From: Archangiaceae bacterium
Lineage (GTDB): Bacteria; Myxococcota; Myxococcia; Myxococcales; Myxococcaceae
Direction of reading: 5' to 3'
DNA length: 33,637 nt
Assembly: GCA_016879935.1 (NCBI GenBank)
Contig: JAACJQ010000235.1
Coordinates: 1-33,637 of the forward strand
The translations under genes and the position numbers were made by a program. Below are positions 23,868 to 31,984 of the stretch, piece after piece. Every line of letters begins with the position of its first letter. Position 1 is the stretch's first letter. Under the pieces are notes generated by a model, which did not search any database, was not told the origin of the DNA, and saw only the letters and a program-made list of their open reading frames with translations.

Positions 23868-26800
23868 GTGAAAGTTGCCTTCGCCTCGCGCGCGTTGAGT
23901 TGCTGCCTCGTGCTCGCTGCCGCCGTCACGAACGCCGAGACCTATTACGGCCGCAACCCCGACAACAACGGCCAGGTGACGCTGGTGGGAATCGCCGCGT
24001 CGACGACGTTCGAAGTTCGCGCGCTGCCCGCCAACACCATCGTGCAGCAGGGCACCATCTCGCGGCTCGCGCGCATCGTCGTGTCACTCAACGCGACGCG
24101 CGAGTTCAAGCTCGTCACCTCGCGGCCGGTGCTCGCGGTGCTCGGCTACGACTGCTGCAACTACTCGGGCAGCTTCTTCTACCCGCAGGAAGACGGACGA
24201 AAGTACTGGGGCACGCGCTTCGTGTTCACGCCGATGGCGAACGGCGCCAACCAGCAGTTCGTCTACGCGCGAGACCCGGCCGTCGTGCGCGTGCTCGATG
24301 CGTCGGGCAATCAGGTCGCGGTGAGCCCGACGTTGGCGACCGGGCAGCGCTGGCAGATTCCCGCCGTCGTTCCGAACCAGACGTACGCGGTGGAGTCGTC
24401 TGCACCCGCGGCCACCACCTCGGCAGCGCTCATCGCGATTCAGGCGAACTCGGGCAACGGCAACACGCAGATTCCGCCAGTCGCGCGTGACGCCGATGGG
24501 CTGCGCAACGACTGCAACAACGATCGCGGCGTCGAGTTCTACTTCTCGACCTACGAATGGCGTCGCGGCTCGCTCGCCGTGTTCAACGCGAGCTCGAGCG
24601 CCATCACCTTCAGCCTGCAGACCGTCACCGGCGGCGCGCTCGCGAACACGGCCGGCTACCAGAACATCACCGTCGCCGCGAACTCGGCCTTCTTGAACAC
24701 CGCCGCGAACGGCTTCGCGGCGCTCGGCACCGCCCAGTACCGCCTGGTCGCGTCGGGCCCCGTCACCATCTGGTCCGGCGACCAGGAAGGTGGAGACGGC
24801 ATCGCCGACATGGGCGACGACCTCACGTCGAACTTCGGCGACCAGGGCCGCGCCTTCCTTCTCTCGTCGCAGACGCAGGGCGCGACGGTGTTCGCGCTCG
24901 AGGCCAACACGCAGGTGACGTACTCGAGCGGCGGAGCGCCGACGACGGTGACGCTCGGCGCCGATGGCTTCCTCAACCTGCCGGCGAACCAGCTCTACAC
25001 CATCACCTCGACACGGCCCGTCTCGGTGCAGACGGTCGGCGCCAACGGGCTCAACGACTGGGCCGTGCAGCTGCGCCCCGCCGAAGCGCTCGACACCGAC
25101 GGCAACGGCATCGAAGACCGCAACGAAGGCACCAGCTGCACCAGCATCGCGCCCGACACCGACGGCGACGGGCTCTACGACTTCCAGGACACGGACGACG
25201 ACAACGACTGTCTGCTCGACTCGGCCGAGCCGCCCGGTGGCCGCACGGTGCCGAACATTCCCAACACCTCGGCGAGCGCGAACTGCACATCGGGCACGCT
25301 GCGCGTCTGCGACCGCACCTCGGGGCAGCAGGCCGTCTGCCGTGAGTGTGTCGCGACGAGTGACTGCTCCGGTGGCCGCGTCTGCAACCCGACGACGTTC
25401 ACCTGCGTGAACCCGCCCACCACCGTCATCACCTCGCGCCCGCCGAACCCGAGCAGCACCGCGACCGGCACCTTCGTCTTCCAGTCGCCGAGCAACCCCG
25501 GCGCGACGTTCGAGTGCAGCCTCGATGGCTCCGCGTTCACCGCGTGCGCGACGCCGTTCACCACCGGCGTGCTCTCGAACGGCAGCCACACCTTCCGCGT
25601 TCGCGCCATCGTGGGCGTACTCACCGACCCCGCTCCTGCCAGCTACACGTGGACCGTCGACACCGGAGCTCCCGCCGCGCCCATCGTCTCGACGCCGGCC
25701 AACGGCACGCGCACGAACGTGAACCGGCCCGTCATCAGTGGAACGGCCGAGGCCGGCAGCACCGTCACCATCTTCATCGACGGCGTGAGCGCAACCACCG
25801 TCACTGCGAGCGCGACTGGAGCGTTCACCTTCACGCCGCCTGCCCTCGCTGATGGAACGCACGTCGTCTCGGCCACCGCGCGTGATGCCGCCGGCAACGT
25901 GAGCCCGATGTCGGCCTTCAATCAGTTCGTCGTCGACACCACGCCGCCCAACTCGCCCATCATCATCACGCCCGCGAACGGTGGAACGGTCGGCAGCGCC
26001 ACACCCTCCATCTCGGGAACGGCCGAGGCCGGGAGCACCGTCACCATTCGCGTCGACGGCATGACGCTGGGAACGACGACGGCCGATGCGACGGGTGCGT
26101 GGAACTTCACGGTTCCGATGGCGCTCGTGGCCGGCCCACACACGGTGACGGCGCGCGCGACCGACACGGTCGGCAACGTCGGCCCGGAGTCGGTGGTGAC
26201 GAACTTCACCGTCGACCTCACGGTGCTCGACACCAGCGTCGCGTCGGGGCCGAGCGCGCTGAGCAACTCCGGCGTCGCGAACTTCGTCTTCGCGTCGAAC
26301 AAGAGCGGCGCCAGCTACGAATGCGACCTCGACAACGCCGGCTTCACCGCGTGCACGAACCCCTCGACGTTCTCGGGGCTCGCTGACGGCGCCCACCTGC
26401 TGCGCGTGCGGGCCGTGCGTGGCGCCGAGGTCGACCCGACGCCTGCTACCTTCTCGTGGACGGTGGACACGATGGCGCCCGCGGCTCCGTTCGTCACCGC
26501 GCCCGCCGCTGGAGCGACCCTCGACACCTCGCGGCCCACCGTCAGCGGCACGGGCACTGCGGGAGACGTCATCACCGTCATCGTCGACGGCGTCACGCTT
26601 GGCACCGCGACGGTGAATGGCCTCGGCACGTGGAGCTTCACGCTGCCGTCGGGCCTCTCCGACGGCTCGCACCAGGTTCGAGCGACGGCCCGCGACGCCG
26701 CCGGCAACACGAGCATTCCGTCGATTCCGGTCACCTTCTCCATCGACACCACCGTGCCGCTGCCTCCGCTCGTCACCAGCCCCGTCGCGGGCACCACGCT

Positions 26801-29231
26801 GTCGAGCTCGAGCCCGACGTATTCGGGCACGGCCGAGCCCAACAGCACCGTGCGCGTCGAGGTCGATGGTGTCGTCGTCGGCACCGTCACTGCGAGCGCG
26901 ACCGGCACGTGGTCGTTGCTGTCGCCGTCGCCGCTCTCCGAAGGAGCGCACTCCGTCAGGGCGCGCGCGACCGACGCCGTCGGCAACCAGTCGGCGGCGG
27001 GTCCTGCCGTTTCATTCACCGTCGACACCACGGCGCCCGGTGTTCCCACCATCACGTCTCCGACTGCTGGCGCTGCGTCGTCGAACAACCGGCCGCTCAT
27101 TCAGGGCTCGGCCGACCCGGGCAGCATCGTGACGATTCGCATCGACGGCACCATCGTCGGCACCACCGTCGCCTCGTCGACCGGTTCGTTCTCGTTCAAT
27201 CCGCCGTCCGCGCTCGCCGATGGTCCGCACCAGGTCACGGCCCAGGCAGCTGACAGCATCGGCAACTCGTCGTCGGTCTCGGCGCCGCGCTCGTTCACCG
27301 TCGACACCGTCGCGCCTGCCGCTCCCGTCGTCACCGAGCCCGCGGCGAACTCGACCGTCGGCCTCACCTCGCCCACCGTGCGCGGAACGGCCGAGGCCAA
27401 CTCCATCGTCACCGTCATCGTCGACTCCGTGGCGGCCGGCACCGTCGTCGCCGACGCGAGCGGCCACTGGACGTTCACCACCGCGCCGCTCAGTCAGGGC
27501 CAGCACTCGGTCAGCGGCACTGCGCGTGATGCCGCCGGCAACGTGTCGCCCGCCGCGACGCAGGTCGTCTTCACCATCGACACCACCGTGCTCGACACCA
27601 GCATTCTCACCGGGCCGCGCACGCCGTCGCCCAACGCCACCGCGCAGTTCAGCTTCTCGTCGAACAAGACGCCGGTGACGTACGAGTGCAGCCTCGACTC
27701 CGGAGCGTTCACCACCTGTGCGAACCCGGCCACGTTCTCGACGCTCTCGAACGGCCAGCACCGCCTCGAGGTGCGCGCGCGCTTCTCAGCGACGGAGGTC
27801 GACACCACGCCGGCCGTCTTCTTGTGGACGGTGGACACCGTCGCGCCTGCTGCCCCCGTCGTCGTCACGCCGGCCAACGGCGCCACGCTCTCGTCTTCGA
27901 TGGTCACCGTCACCGGCACCTCGGAGCCGAACGCCGTCGTCACCGTCATCCTCGACTCCGGCATCGCAGGCACCGCGACCGCCGACGCGACTGGCGCGTG
28001 GTCGTTGACGTTGCCCGCCACGCTCTCCGATGGCGCCCACACCGTCTCGGCGCGCGCGACCGATGCCGCGGGCAACTCCGGCGTCGTCTCGGCCGTGAAC
28101 GCCTTCACCGTCGACACCGCTGCACCCGCCGCACCCATCATCGTCGTGCCTGCGTCGAACGCGCTGCTCTCGACGGCGACGCCCGCCTTCAGTGGAACGG
28201 CGGAGCCGGGCAGCACCGTCACCATCACCATCGACGGAATGCCCGCGGGCACCGTCGTCGCCGACGTACTCGGCCGCTTCTCGTTCACGCCCACGACGGC
28301 GCTGCCCGATGGCATGCACACCGTCTCGGCCACTGCGCGCGACACGGCTGGCAACACGAGCCCTTCGTCGATGCCGGTGAGCTTCACGACCGACACGACC
28401 GCGCCGGCGGCTCCCGTCATCACCGCGCCCGCGACGGGCACCGCCGCCAACGACAACACACCGACGCTCACCGGCACGGCAGAGGCGGGGAGCACCGTCA
28501 CCCTTCGCGTCGATGGCACCGTCGTCGGAACCGCCACCACCGACTCGATGGGCACCTTCACCTTCACGGTGCCGACGGCGTTGATGGATGGCGCGCGGGT
28601 CTTCACCGCCACTGCGACCGACCCGGCGGGCAACGTCGGGCCGGCGTCGACGCCCGTCACGCTCACCATCGACACCATGCCTCCCGCGGCGCCCACCATC
28701 GTTTCGCCTGCTGCCGGGAGCACGATTGCCACCACGACGCCCAACCTCACCGGCCGCGCAGAGCCTGGCGCTTCGGTGCGCGTCTTCGTCGATGGCACGC
28801 TGCTCGGTACGGTGACGGCCGACTCGAACGGCGGTTGGAGCCTTCCCGTGCCGGCGGGTCAGGCGCTCAGTGAAGGCATGCATCAGGTGCGGGTCGACGC
28901 GACCGACGCCGCGATGAACCGTGGCCCCGATGCGACGAGCAGCTTCACGGTGCGTCTGTCGTCCGATGGCGGCAGTGACGGCGGCACCACGACCGATGGA
29001 GGCGTCGCCGTGATGGATGGCGGCGTCGACGGCGGCGGTGGCTCACCCGACGGTGGTGGCACCTTCCTCGACGGCGGCAACACTGGCATCGAAGACGGCG
29101 GCAGCATTCCGCTCACCCCCGAGGTCACGTTCCGTGGTGGTGGCTGTGGCTGCACCTCGGCCGACGCGAGCAGCCTGCTGGCCTTCGGTGTGTTGCTGCT
29201 CGTGCGCCGCCGGTGGAGACGCGTCAGCTGA
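23868..29231 (+). CDS. Giant modular Ig-repeat surface protein with MYXO-CTERM-type tail
   Basis: The 1787-residue protein begins with a signal peptide (MKVAFASRALSCCLVLAAAV, probable cleavage after TNA). Residues about 25-405 form a beta-rich domain resembling IgGFc-binding-like N-terminal regions (YGRNPDNNGQVTLVG, VTIWSGDQEGGDGIAD); this match is tentative. About 409-460 are calcium-binding thrombospondin-3-like repeats (DTDGNGIEDRNEG, DTDGDGLYDFQDTDDDNDC). About 478-515 is a Cys-rich module (CRECVATSDCSGGRVC). About 521-1697 hold 13 Ig-like modules. Then comes a DGG-rich stalk and a C-terminal GGGCGCTSADASSLLAFGVL-type tail with a hydrophobic helix and Arg cluster, matching the MYXO-CTERM sorting signal. 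It is probably a surface-attached adhesin or spacer. GTG start; GGAG lies 6 nt upstream. It overlaps the convergent methyltransferase gene by 8 nt. Confidence 0.92.
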   Translation: MKVAFASRALSCCLVLAAAVTNAETYYGRNPDNNGQVTLVGIAASTTFEVRALPANTIVQQGTISRLARIVVSLNATREFKLVTSRPVLAVLGYDCCNYSGSFFYPQEDGRKYWGTRFVFTPMANGANQQFVYARDPAVVRVLDASGNQVAVSPTLATGQRWQIPAVVPNQTYAVESSAPAATTSAALIAIQANSGNGNTQIPPVARDADGLRNDCNNDRGVEFYFSTYEWRRGSLAVFNASSSAITFSLQTVTGGALANTAGYQNITVAANSAFLNTAANGFAALGTAQYRLVASGPVTIWSGDQEGGDGIADMGDDLTSNFGDQGRAFLLSSQTQGATVFALEANTQVTYSSGGAPTTVTLGADGFLNLPANQLYTITSTRPVSVQTVGANGLNDWAVQLRPAEALDTDGNGIEDRNEGTSCTSIAPDTDGDGLYDFQDTDDDNDCLLDSAEPPGGRTVPNIPNTSASANCTSGTLRVCDRTSGQQAVCRECVATSDCSGGRVCNPTTFTCVNPPTTVITSRPPNPSSTATGTFVFQSPSNPGATFECSLDGSAFTACATPFTTGVLSNGSHTFRVRAIVGVLTDPAPASYTWTVDTGAPAAPIVSTPANGTRTNVNRPVISGTAEAGSTVTIFIDGVSATTVTASATGAFTFTPPALADGTHVVSATARDAAGNVSPMSAFNQFVVDTTPPNSPIIITPANGGTVGSATPSISGTAEAGSTVTIRVDGMTLGTTTADATGAWNFTVPMALVAGPHTVTARATDTVGNVGPESVVTNFTVDLTVLDTSVASGPSALSNSGVANFVFASNKSGASYECDLDNAGFTACTNPSTFSGLADGAHLLRVRAVRGAEVDPTPATFSWTVDTMAPAAPFVTAPAAGATLDTSRPTVSGTGTAGDVITVIVDGVTLGTATVNGLGTWSFTLPSGLSDGSHQVRATARDAAGNTSIPSIPVTFSIDTTVPLPPLVTSPVAGTTLSSSSPTYSGTAEPNSTVRVEVDGVVVGTVTASATGTWSLLSPSPLSEGAHSVRARATDAVGNQSAAGPAVSFTVDTTAPGVPTITSPTAGAASSNNRPLIQGSADPGSIVTIRIDGTIVGTTVASSTGSFSFNPPSALADGPHQVTAQAADSIGNSSSVSAPRSFTVDTVAPAAPVVTEPAANSTVGLTSPTVRGTAEANSIVTVIVDSVAAGTVVADASGHWTFTTAPLSQGQHSVSGTARDAAGNVSPAATQVVFTIDTTVLDTSILTGPRTPSPNATAQFSFSSNKTPVTYECSLDSGAFTTCANPATFSTLSNGQHRLEVRARFSATEVDTTPAVFLWTVDTVAPAAPVVVTPANGATLSSSMVTVTGTSEPNAVVTVILDSGIAGTATADATGAWSLTLPATLSDGAHTVSARATDAAGNSGVVSAVNAFTVDTAAPAAPIIVVPASNALLSTATPAFSGTAEPGSTVTITIDGMPAGTVVADVLGRFSFTPTTALPDGMHTVSATARDTAGNTSPSSMPVSFTTDTTAPAAPVITAPATGTAANDNTPTLTGTAEAGSTVTLRVDGTVVGTATTDSMGTFTFTVPTALMDGARVFTATATDPAGNVGPASTPVTLTIDTMPPAAPTIVSPAAGSTIATTTPNLTGRAEPGASVRVFVDGTLLGTVTADSNGGWSLPVPAGQALSEGMHQVRVDATDAAMNRGPDATSSFTVRLSSDGGSDGGTTTDGGVAVMDGGVDGGGGSPDGGGTFLDGGNTGIEDGGSIPLTPEVTFRGGGCGCTSADASSLLAFGVLLLVRRRWRRVS
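25431..28959 (+). repeat. Tandem coding repeats: 13 Ig-like modules of two kinds
   Basis: Three modules are of the ECSLD type (containing YECSLDSGAFTTC-like text, at about 25.43, 26.24 and 27.60 kb). Ten are of a bacterial Ig-like type (SGTAEAGSTVTI, TARDAAGNVSP, FTVDTTAPAAP). A Big-type unit is about 93 residues, 279 bp, as measured between PAAPV at 28404 and PAAPT at 28683. The order is ECSLD, 2 Big, ECSLD, 4 Big, ECSLD, 4 Big. The second and third ECSLD modules share the preceding linker TVLDTS, indicating duplication of a five-module block. Confidence 0.85.
28965..29109 (+). other. DGG-rich low-complexity stalk
   Basis: Within the giant surface protein, codons give repeated Asp-Gly-Gly (SDGGSDGG, TDGGVAVMDGGVDGGGG, LDGGNTGIEDGG). 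Such stalks commonly sit between the ectodomain and the C-terminal sorting tail in myxobacterial surface proteins. Confidence 0.8.
29135..29228 (+). other. MYXO-CTERM-type C-terminal sorting tail
   Basis: The tail reads GGGCGCTSADASS, then a short hydrophobic helix (LLAFGVLLLV), then RRRWRR at the very C-terminus. The Cys-containing GCGC, the helix and the terminal Arg cluster are the three defining parts of MYXO-CTERM (TIGR03901-type). In this family the Cys is thought to be the site of processing and lipid attachment by a rhombosortase-like or related system. Confidence 0.85.
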
Positions 29232-30198
29232 CGGGTTTACGGGTGAAGACGAGCACCGCCGGGTCGAGCTCTGGCGGCAGCACCAGCTTCGAGAGCGCTT
29301 CGTCGACGTGCCAGTCGAAGCTCGTCTGCTGCTCGTACGCGCTCCAGTCGCCAGCGGCGAAGCGGTGCTTGCTCGTGATGACGAGGTAGCGCTCGACCGA
29401 CGTCGTACCGAACACGCGCTTCTCGAAGCTGTTGCCGGGCGGCGGGAAGCTGCAGACGACGGCGCGCGGCTTGTCGCGCTCGAGCACCGAGACCGCGTCG
29501 GCCTTCTTCACGTCGGCAGGGTAGGTGACGGCGTGACTCCAGCTCTGGTCGTCGCTCGCGGTGATGTTGACCCCCGCGTTCGACAAGAAGCGGCTCAACG
29601 TTCCATCACCGGCAGCGAGCTCGACGGTCTTACGGTCGCCGAGGAGCGTCTTCAGCTCGGCGATGAGCTCACGCGTGTAGAAGCAATAGATGCCGCGCTG
29701 CTGCACGAGCGGCATCAACGCGCGCTTCTTCGTGACGAGCGGCCACCAGAACTTGAACGACGAGAGCGAGGCAGGTTTGCGGGTGAGCCCGCGCTCGAAG
29801 AGCAGCCGCTGCACGATGAGGCCGCTCCAGGTGCCGAGCGAGACGCGGCCCGTCTGACCTGACGCCGCCGCGAGCAACGTCTGCTCCATCGAGAGCCGCG
29901 CCATGCGCTCCGCCGCCAGCACCGGTAGCGCCTGCACCAGCACCTGCGGGTTGTGATGGCTGCGCTTCACCCGAGCGCGCCACGGAGCCGCCTGCGCCTG
30001 CGCCTGCCGCACGAAGGCCTCCATCGACTTCGGGCCTTCCTTCGTCGCGCGCACGAGTCGTTCGCCGACCTGCTCCCAGACCTGCGGGTACTGCTTCATC
30101 AAGTCGGGCAACGCCGCCGTGTCGATGGAGGCGAGGGTGAGCGTCGTGCGGACCATGCTGCTCAACAGTGTCGAGCCGGCGCTGGCGCTTCCACTCAT
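29224..30198 (-). CDS. SAM-dependent methyltransferase-like protein
   Basis: The 324-residue protein has a helical N-terminal half (about 1-150, with many Arg/Lys/Gln) and a C-terminal Rossmann domain. The SAM-binding motif I is VELAAGDGTLSRFLSNAG (about 191-208), followed by NITASDDQSW, where Asp would bind the ribose. Motif IV is CSFPPPGNSF, a variant of the (D/N/S)PP(Y/F/W) site of amino-methyltransferases. The substrate is unknown. There is no signal peptide. The ATG at 30198 has no strong ribosome binding site, and an in-frame ATG 14 codons later (MVRTTLTLAS) is possible. It follows the TetR gene by 24 nt on the same strand, so the regulator probably controls it. Confidence 0.68.
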   Translation of the reverse strand: MSGSASAGSTLLSSMVRTTLTLASIDTAALPDLMKQYPQVWEQVGERLVRATKEGPKSMEAFVRQAQAQAAPWRARVKRSHHNPQVLVQALPVLAAERMARLSMEQTLLAAASGQTGRVSLGTWSGLIVQRLLFERGLTRKPASLSSFKFWWPLVTKKRALMPLVQQRGIYCFYTRELIAELKTLLGDRKTVELAAGDGTLSRFLSNAGVNITASDDQSWSHAVTYPADVKKADAVSVLERDKPRAVVCSFPPPGNSFEKRVFGTTSVERYLVITSKHRFAAGDWSAYEQQTSFDWHVDEALSKLVLPPELDPAVLVFTRKPVS

Positions 30199-30222
30199 TG
30201 TGCTCGGCAGACTTCGCCGGGT

Positions 30223-30879
30223 TCAGGCGCGCAGGCCGCGAAACAGCAGCTCGAGTGACTGCGGCAGCACGGTGTCTCTCGCGTCTTCGAACGTCGCGAA
30301 GCCCTGCAGCCACGCCATCAACCCCGAGAAGTAGAGCGAGAAGATCGCGTTCGCGGCGATCATCACGTCGACGTCGGCTGTCACTTCTCCGCGCGACTGC
30401 GCTTCGATGATGAGCGCTGCCACGCGATGGAGGAACGCGAAGGTCAGCCCATTCACCTTCGCCGCGTTCTCGCCCTGCGCGCCGGGGAGCGCCTTCACGA
30501 AGCGCCGCCCGACGTCGCCGCACTCCGAGTAGAGGCCATAGAGCCCGCCGAAGACGTGGCAGAGCTGCTCGACCAGCGACGCCCGCTTCGGCACCGACGC
30601 CAGGTACTGGTCGCTCACCTCGGCGAGCCGGTCATGCATCATGAGGAAGACGAGGTCGTCTTTGTCGGTCGCGTAGAGAAACAGCGTGCCCTTCGCGATG
30701 CCGGCGCGCGCGGCGATGTCAGCCGTGGTGGTCGCGTCGACGCCTCGCTCACCGAAGAGCGCCCACGCGGCCTCGATGATCCGCGCGCGTTTGTCTTCCT
30801 TGTTCGCCGCACGTTTCCCGATCTCGGGGCTGACCGGAGTCACGGATTTCGCGGGTTTCGCTCGTTTCCTGGACGCCAC
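30223..30879 (-). CDS. TetR/AcrR-family transcriptional regulator
   Basis: The 218-residue protein has a Lys/Arg-rich N-terminal extension (about 1-28). It is followed by the TetR DNA-binding domain: RIIEAAWALFGERGVDATT, then TADIAARAGIAKGTLFLYA, with the recognition helix in KGTLFLYATDKDDL. The C-terminal ligand-binding, dimerisation part is all-helical (about 80-215) and contains FSLYFSGLMAWLQG. TetR repressors typically bind palindromes in their own divergent promoter region. Here that region faces the Coq4-like gene and contains two inverted repeats. The start is GTG with GAGG 6 nt upstream. The ligand is unknown. Confidence 0.9.
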   Translation of the reverse strand: MASRKRAKPAKSVTPVSPEIGKRAANKEDKRARIIEAAWALFGERGVDATTTADIAARAGIAKGTLFLYATDKDDLVFLMMHDRLAEVSDQYLASVPKRASLVEQLCHVFGGLYGLYSECGDVGRRFVKALPGAQGENAAKVNGLTFAFLHRVAALIIEAQSRGEVTADVDVMIAANAIFSLYFSGLMAWLQGFATFEDARDTVLPQSLELLFRGLRA

Positions 30880-30880
30880 G

Positions 30881-30896
30881 ACTCACCTCGATGAGT
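30881..30896. promoter_or_regulatory. Inverted repeat over the tetR ribosome binding site
   Basis: ACTCA and TGAGT arms are separated by 6 nt (ACTCACCTCGATGAGT). The repeat starts 2 nt before the TetR GTG start and covers its Shine-Dalgarno. It could be an autoregulatory operator. The short arms make chance occurrence plausible. Confidence 0.25.
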
Positions 30897-30953
30897 GGCT
30901 CTTCTTACCCCTGCGTCGGCCCCTGTGCATGACCGTCCGCAAGGGATAGAAAG

Positions 30954-30965
30954 TGACCGTGGTCA
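30954..30965. promoter_or_regulatory. Candidate TetR operator TGACCGTGGTCA
   Basis: A palindrome with 5-bp perfect arms and a 2-nt centre lies 17 nt upstream of the Coq4-like start codon. A matching half site TGACCGT occurs at 30930-30936, 24 nt away in direct orientation. The position between a TetR gene and its divergent neighbour suits a repressor site. No -10/-35 pair was clear. Confidence 0.35.
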
Positions 30966-30981
30966 GAAATGGAGGCAGCAC

Positions 30982-31593
30982 ATGGTGACGATGCGAGAGG
31001 CGAAGCGGGCGGCGTTCGCGAAGTTCGGCATTCCCGACGACGGGGGAGACTCGGAGGCGTGGGTCGACTTCAAGCTGGGCCCCGTGCCGATGCCGTTCCC
31101 GAACACCGACGCGCGGCGCCGCGCCGTGAAACTGCACGACCTGCACCACGTGTTGACCGGCTACCGAATGGACATCATCGGCGAGTTCGAGATCTCCGCC
31201 TGGGAGATTGCGGCAGGCTGTGGCGGCTACGCCGTGCCCTGGCTCTTGAACCTCATGGGCACGACGGGTGGCCTCGTCACCGCGCCGCTACGGACGATGC
31301 GCGCGTTCTGGCGCGGCGCCCGTGCCCGCTCGCTGTACACGACGCTCTCGTACGACGAGGTCATCGACCAGCCCGTCGACGACGTGCGCTGCGCGCTGGG
31401 CTGTGCCCCGCTCGAGGAGCGCGTCTCGCCAACGGTCAAGGCCGCGCTCCAGCTCGTCGCCGCGGTGCTCGCGGGCCTCGTGCTCGGCCTCCTCTTGCTG
31501 GCCGTCGTTCTGACTCCGGTCACTCTCGTCGCCTGGCTGTGGACGTACTCCTCGTACCGCAGGGACAAGGCGCGCCGCGCCAGCACGACCTGA
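30982..31593 (+). CDS. Coq4-like protein with C-terminal membrane helices
   Basis: The 203-residue protein contains His52-Asp53-x-x-His56-(x11)-Glu68 in LHDLHHVLTGYRMDIIGEFE. This is exactly the HDxxHx11E metal-binding signature of Coq4, the protein needed for ubiquinone assembly and C1 decarboxylation/hydroxylation. The GY-x2-D-x2-GE context also matches. Coq4 proteins are usually longer and peripheral to membranes. Here residues about 157-185 form a long hydrophobic segment (LVAAVLAGLVLGLLLLAVVL and following) with a basic end (YRRDKARR), giving one or two membrane helices. The ATG at 30982 has GGAGG 6 nt upstream. It is divergent from tetR. Myxobacteria generally use menaquinone, so a ubiquinone role should not be assumed. 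The function is inferred from the motif only. Confidence 0.75.
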   Translation: MVTMREAKRAAFAKFGIPDDGGDSEAWVDFKLGPVPMPFPNTDARRRAVKLHDLHHVLTGYRMDIIGEFEISAWEIAAGCGGYAVPWLLNLMGTTGGLVTAPLRTMRAFWRGARARSLYTTLSYDEVIDQPVDDVRCALGCAPLEERVSPTVKAALQLVAAVLAGLVLGLLLLAVVLTPVTLVAWLWTYSSYRRDKARRASTT

Positions 31594-31612
31594 ACGTGGT
31601 GAAGTTCGAGGC

Positions 31613-31945
31613 GTGAAACCAACCGCGCTCGTCATGGTGCTCCTGCTCGCTGGCTGCACCACCAGCATCTCAGGGAAGAGCTACGACCAGACCTGCGCCG
31701 TCGACACCGACTGCGTCGTCGTCTTCGAGGGCGACTTCTGTGGCGGGTGTGGCCCGACCAGCAGCGCGACGGCCATCAACATCGTCGACGCGACCCGGTT
31801 TCAGCGCGACCGCGACGCCATCAGCAAGGCGGGCTGCCCGCCGAGGTTGGGCCCCGCGCAGCCCTGCGCCCCACCTGAAGCCCAGCCGTCGGTCGACGTC
31901 GTCGCGCGCTGCATGCTCCGGCAGTGCGTGGCCCTCTCGAAGTGA
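31613..31945 (+). CDS. Small Cys-rich lipoprotein
   Basis: The 110-residue protein begins with MKPTALVMVLLLAGCTTS, a type II signal peptide with lipidated Cys15. The mature region has about eight cysteines (DQTCAVDTDCVVV, DFCGGCGP, KAGCPP, QPCAPP, ARCMLRQC), suggesting a disulfide-stabilised extracytoplasmic domain. Myxobacterial genomes carry many such CxxDxDC-type small lipoproteins of unknown role. The GTG start at 31613 is chosen because it gives a Lys-containing n-region; an ATG at 31634 (MVLLLAGC) would be too short. It follows the Coq4-like gene by 19 nt. Confidence 0.72.
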   Translation: MKPTALVMVLLLAGCTTSISGKSYDQTCAVDTDCVVVFEGDFCGGCGPTSSATAINIVDATRFQRDRDAISKAGCPPRLGPAQPCAPPEAQPSVDVVARCMLRQCVALSK

Positions 31946-31984
31946 CGCTGGCCATCTTCGACCAGCGCGCTCAACATGGCGCCC

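Noticed and set aside
24084-26951. 955-codon open frame antisense to the giant surface protein
   Set aside because: The composition is dominated by Arg, Gly, Ala and Asp from the reverse of repeat codons, and a well-supported gene lies on the other strand.
25431-28959. Repeat array considered as CRISPR or noncoding tandem repeat
   Set aside because: The period is about 279 bp, the frame is open throughout and the units encode Ig-like modules.
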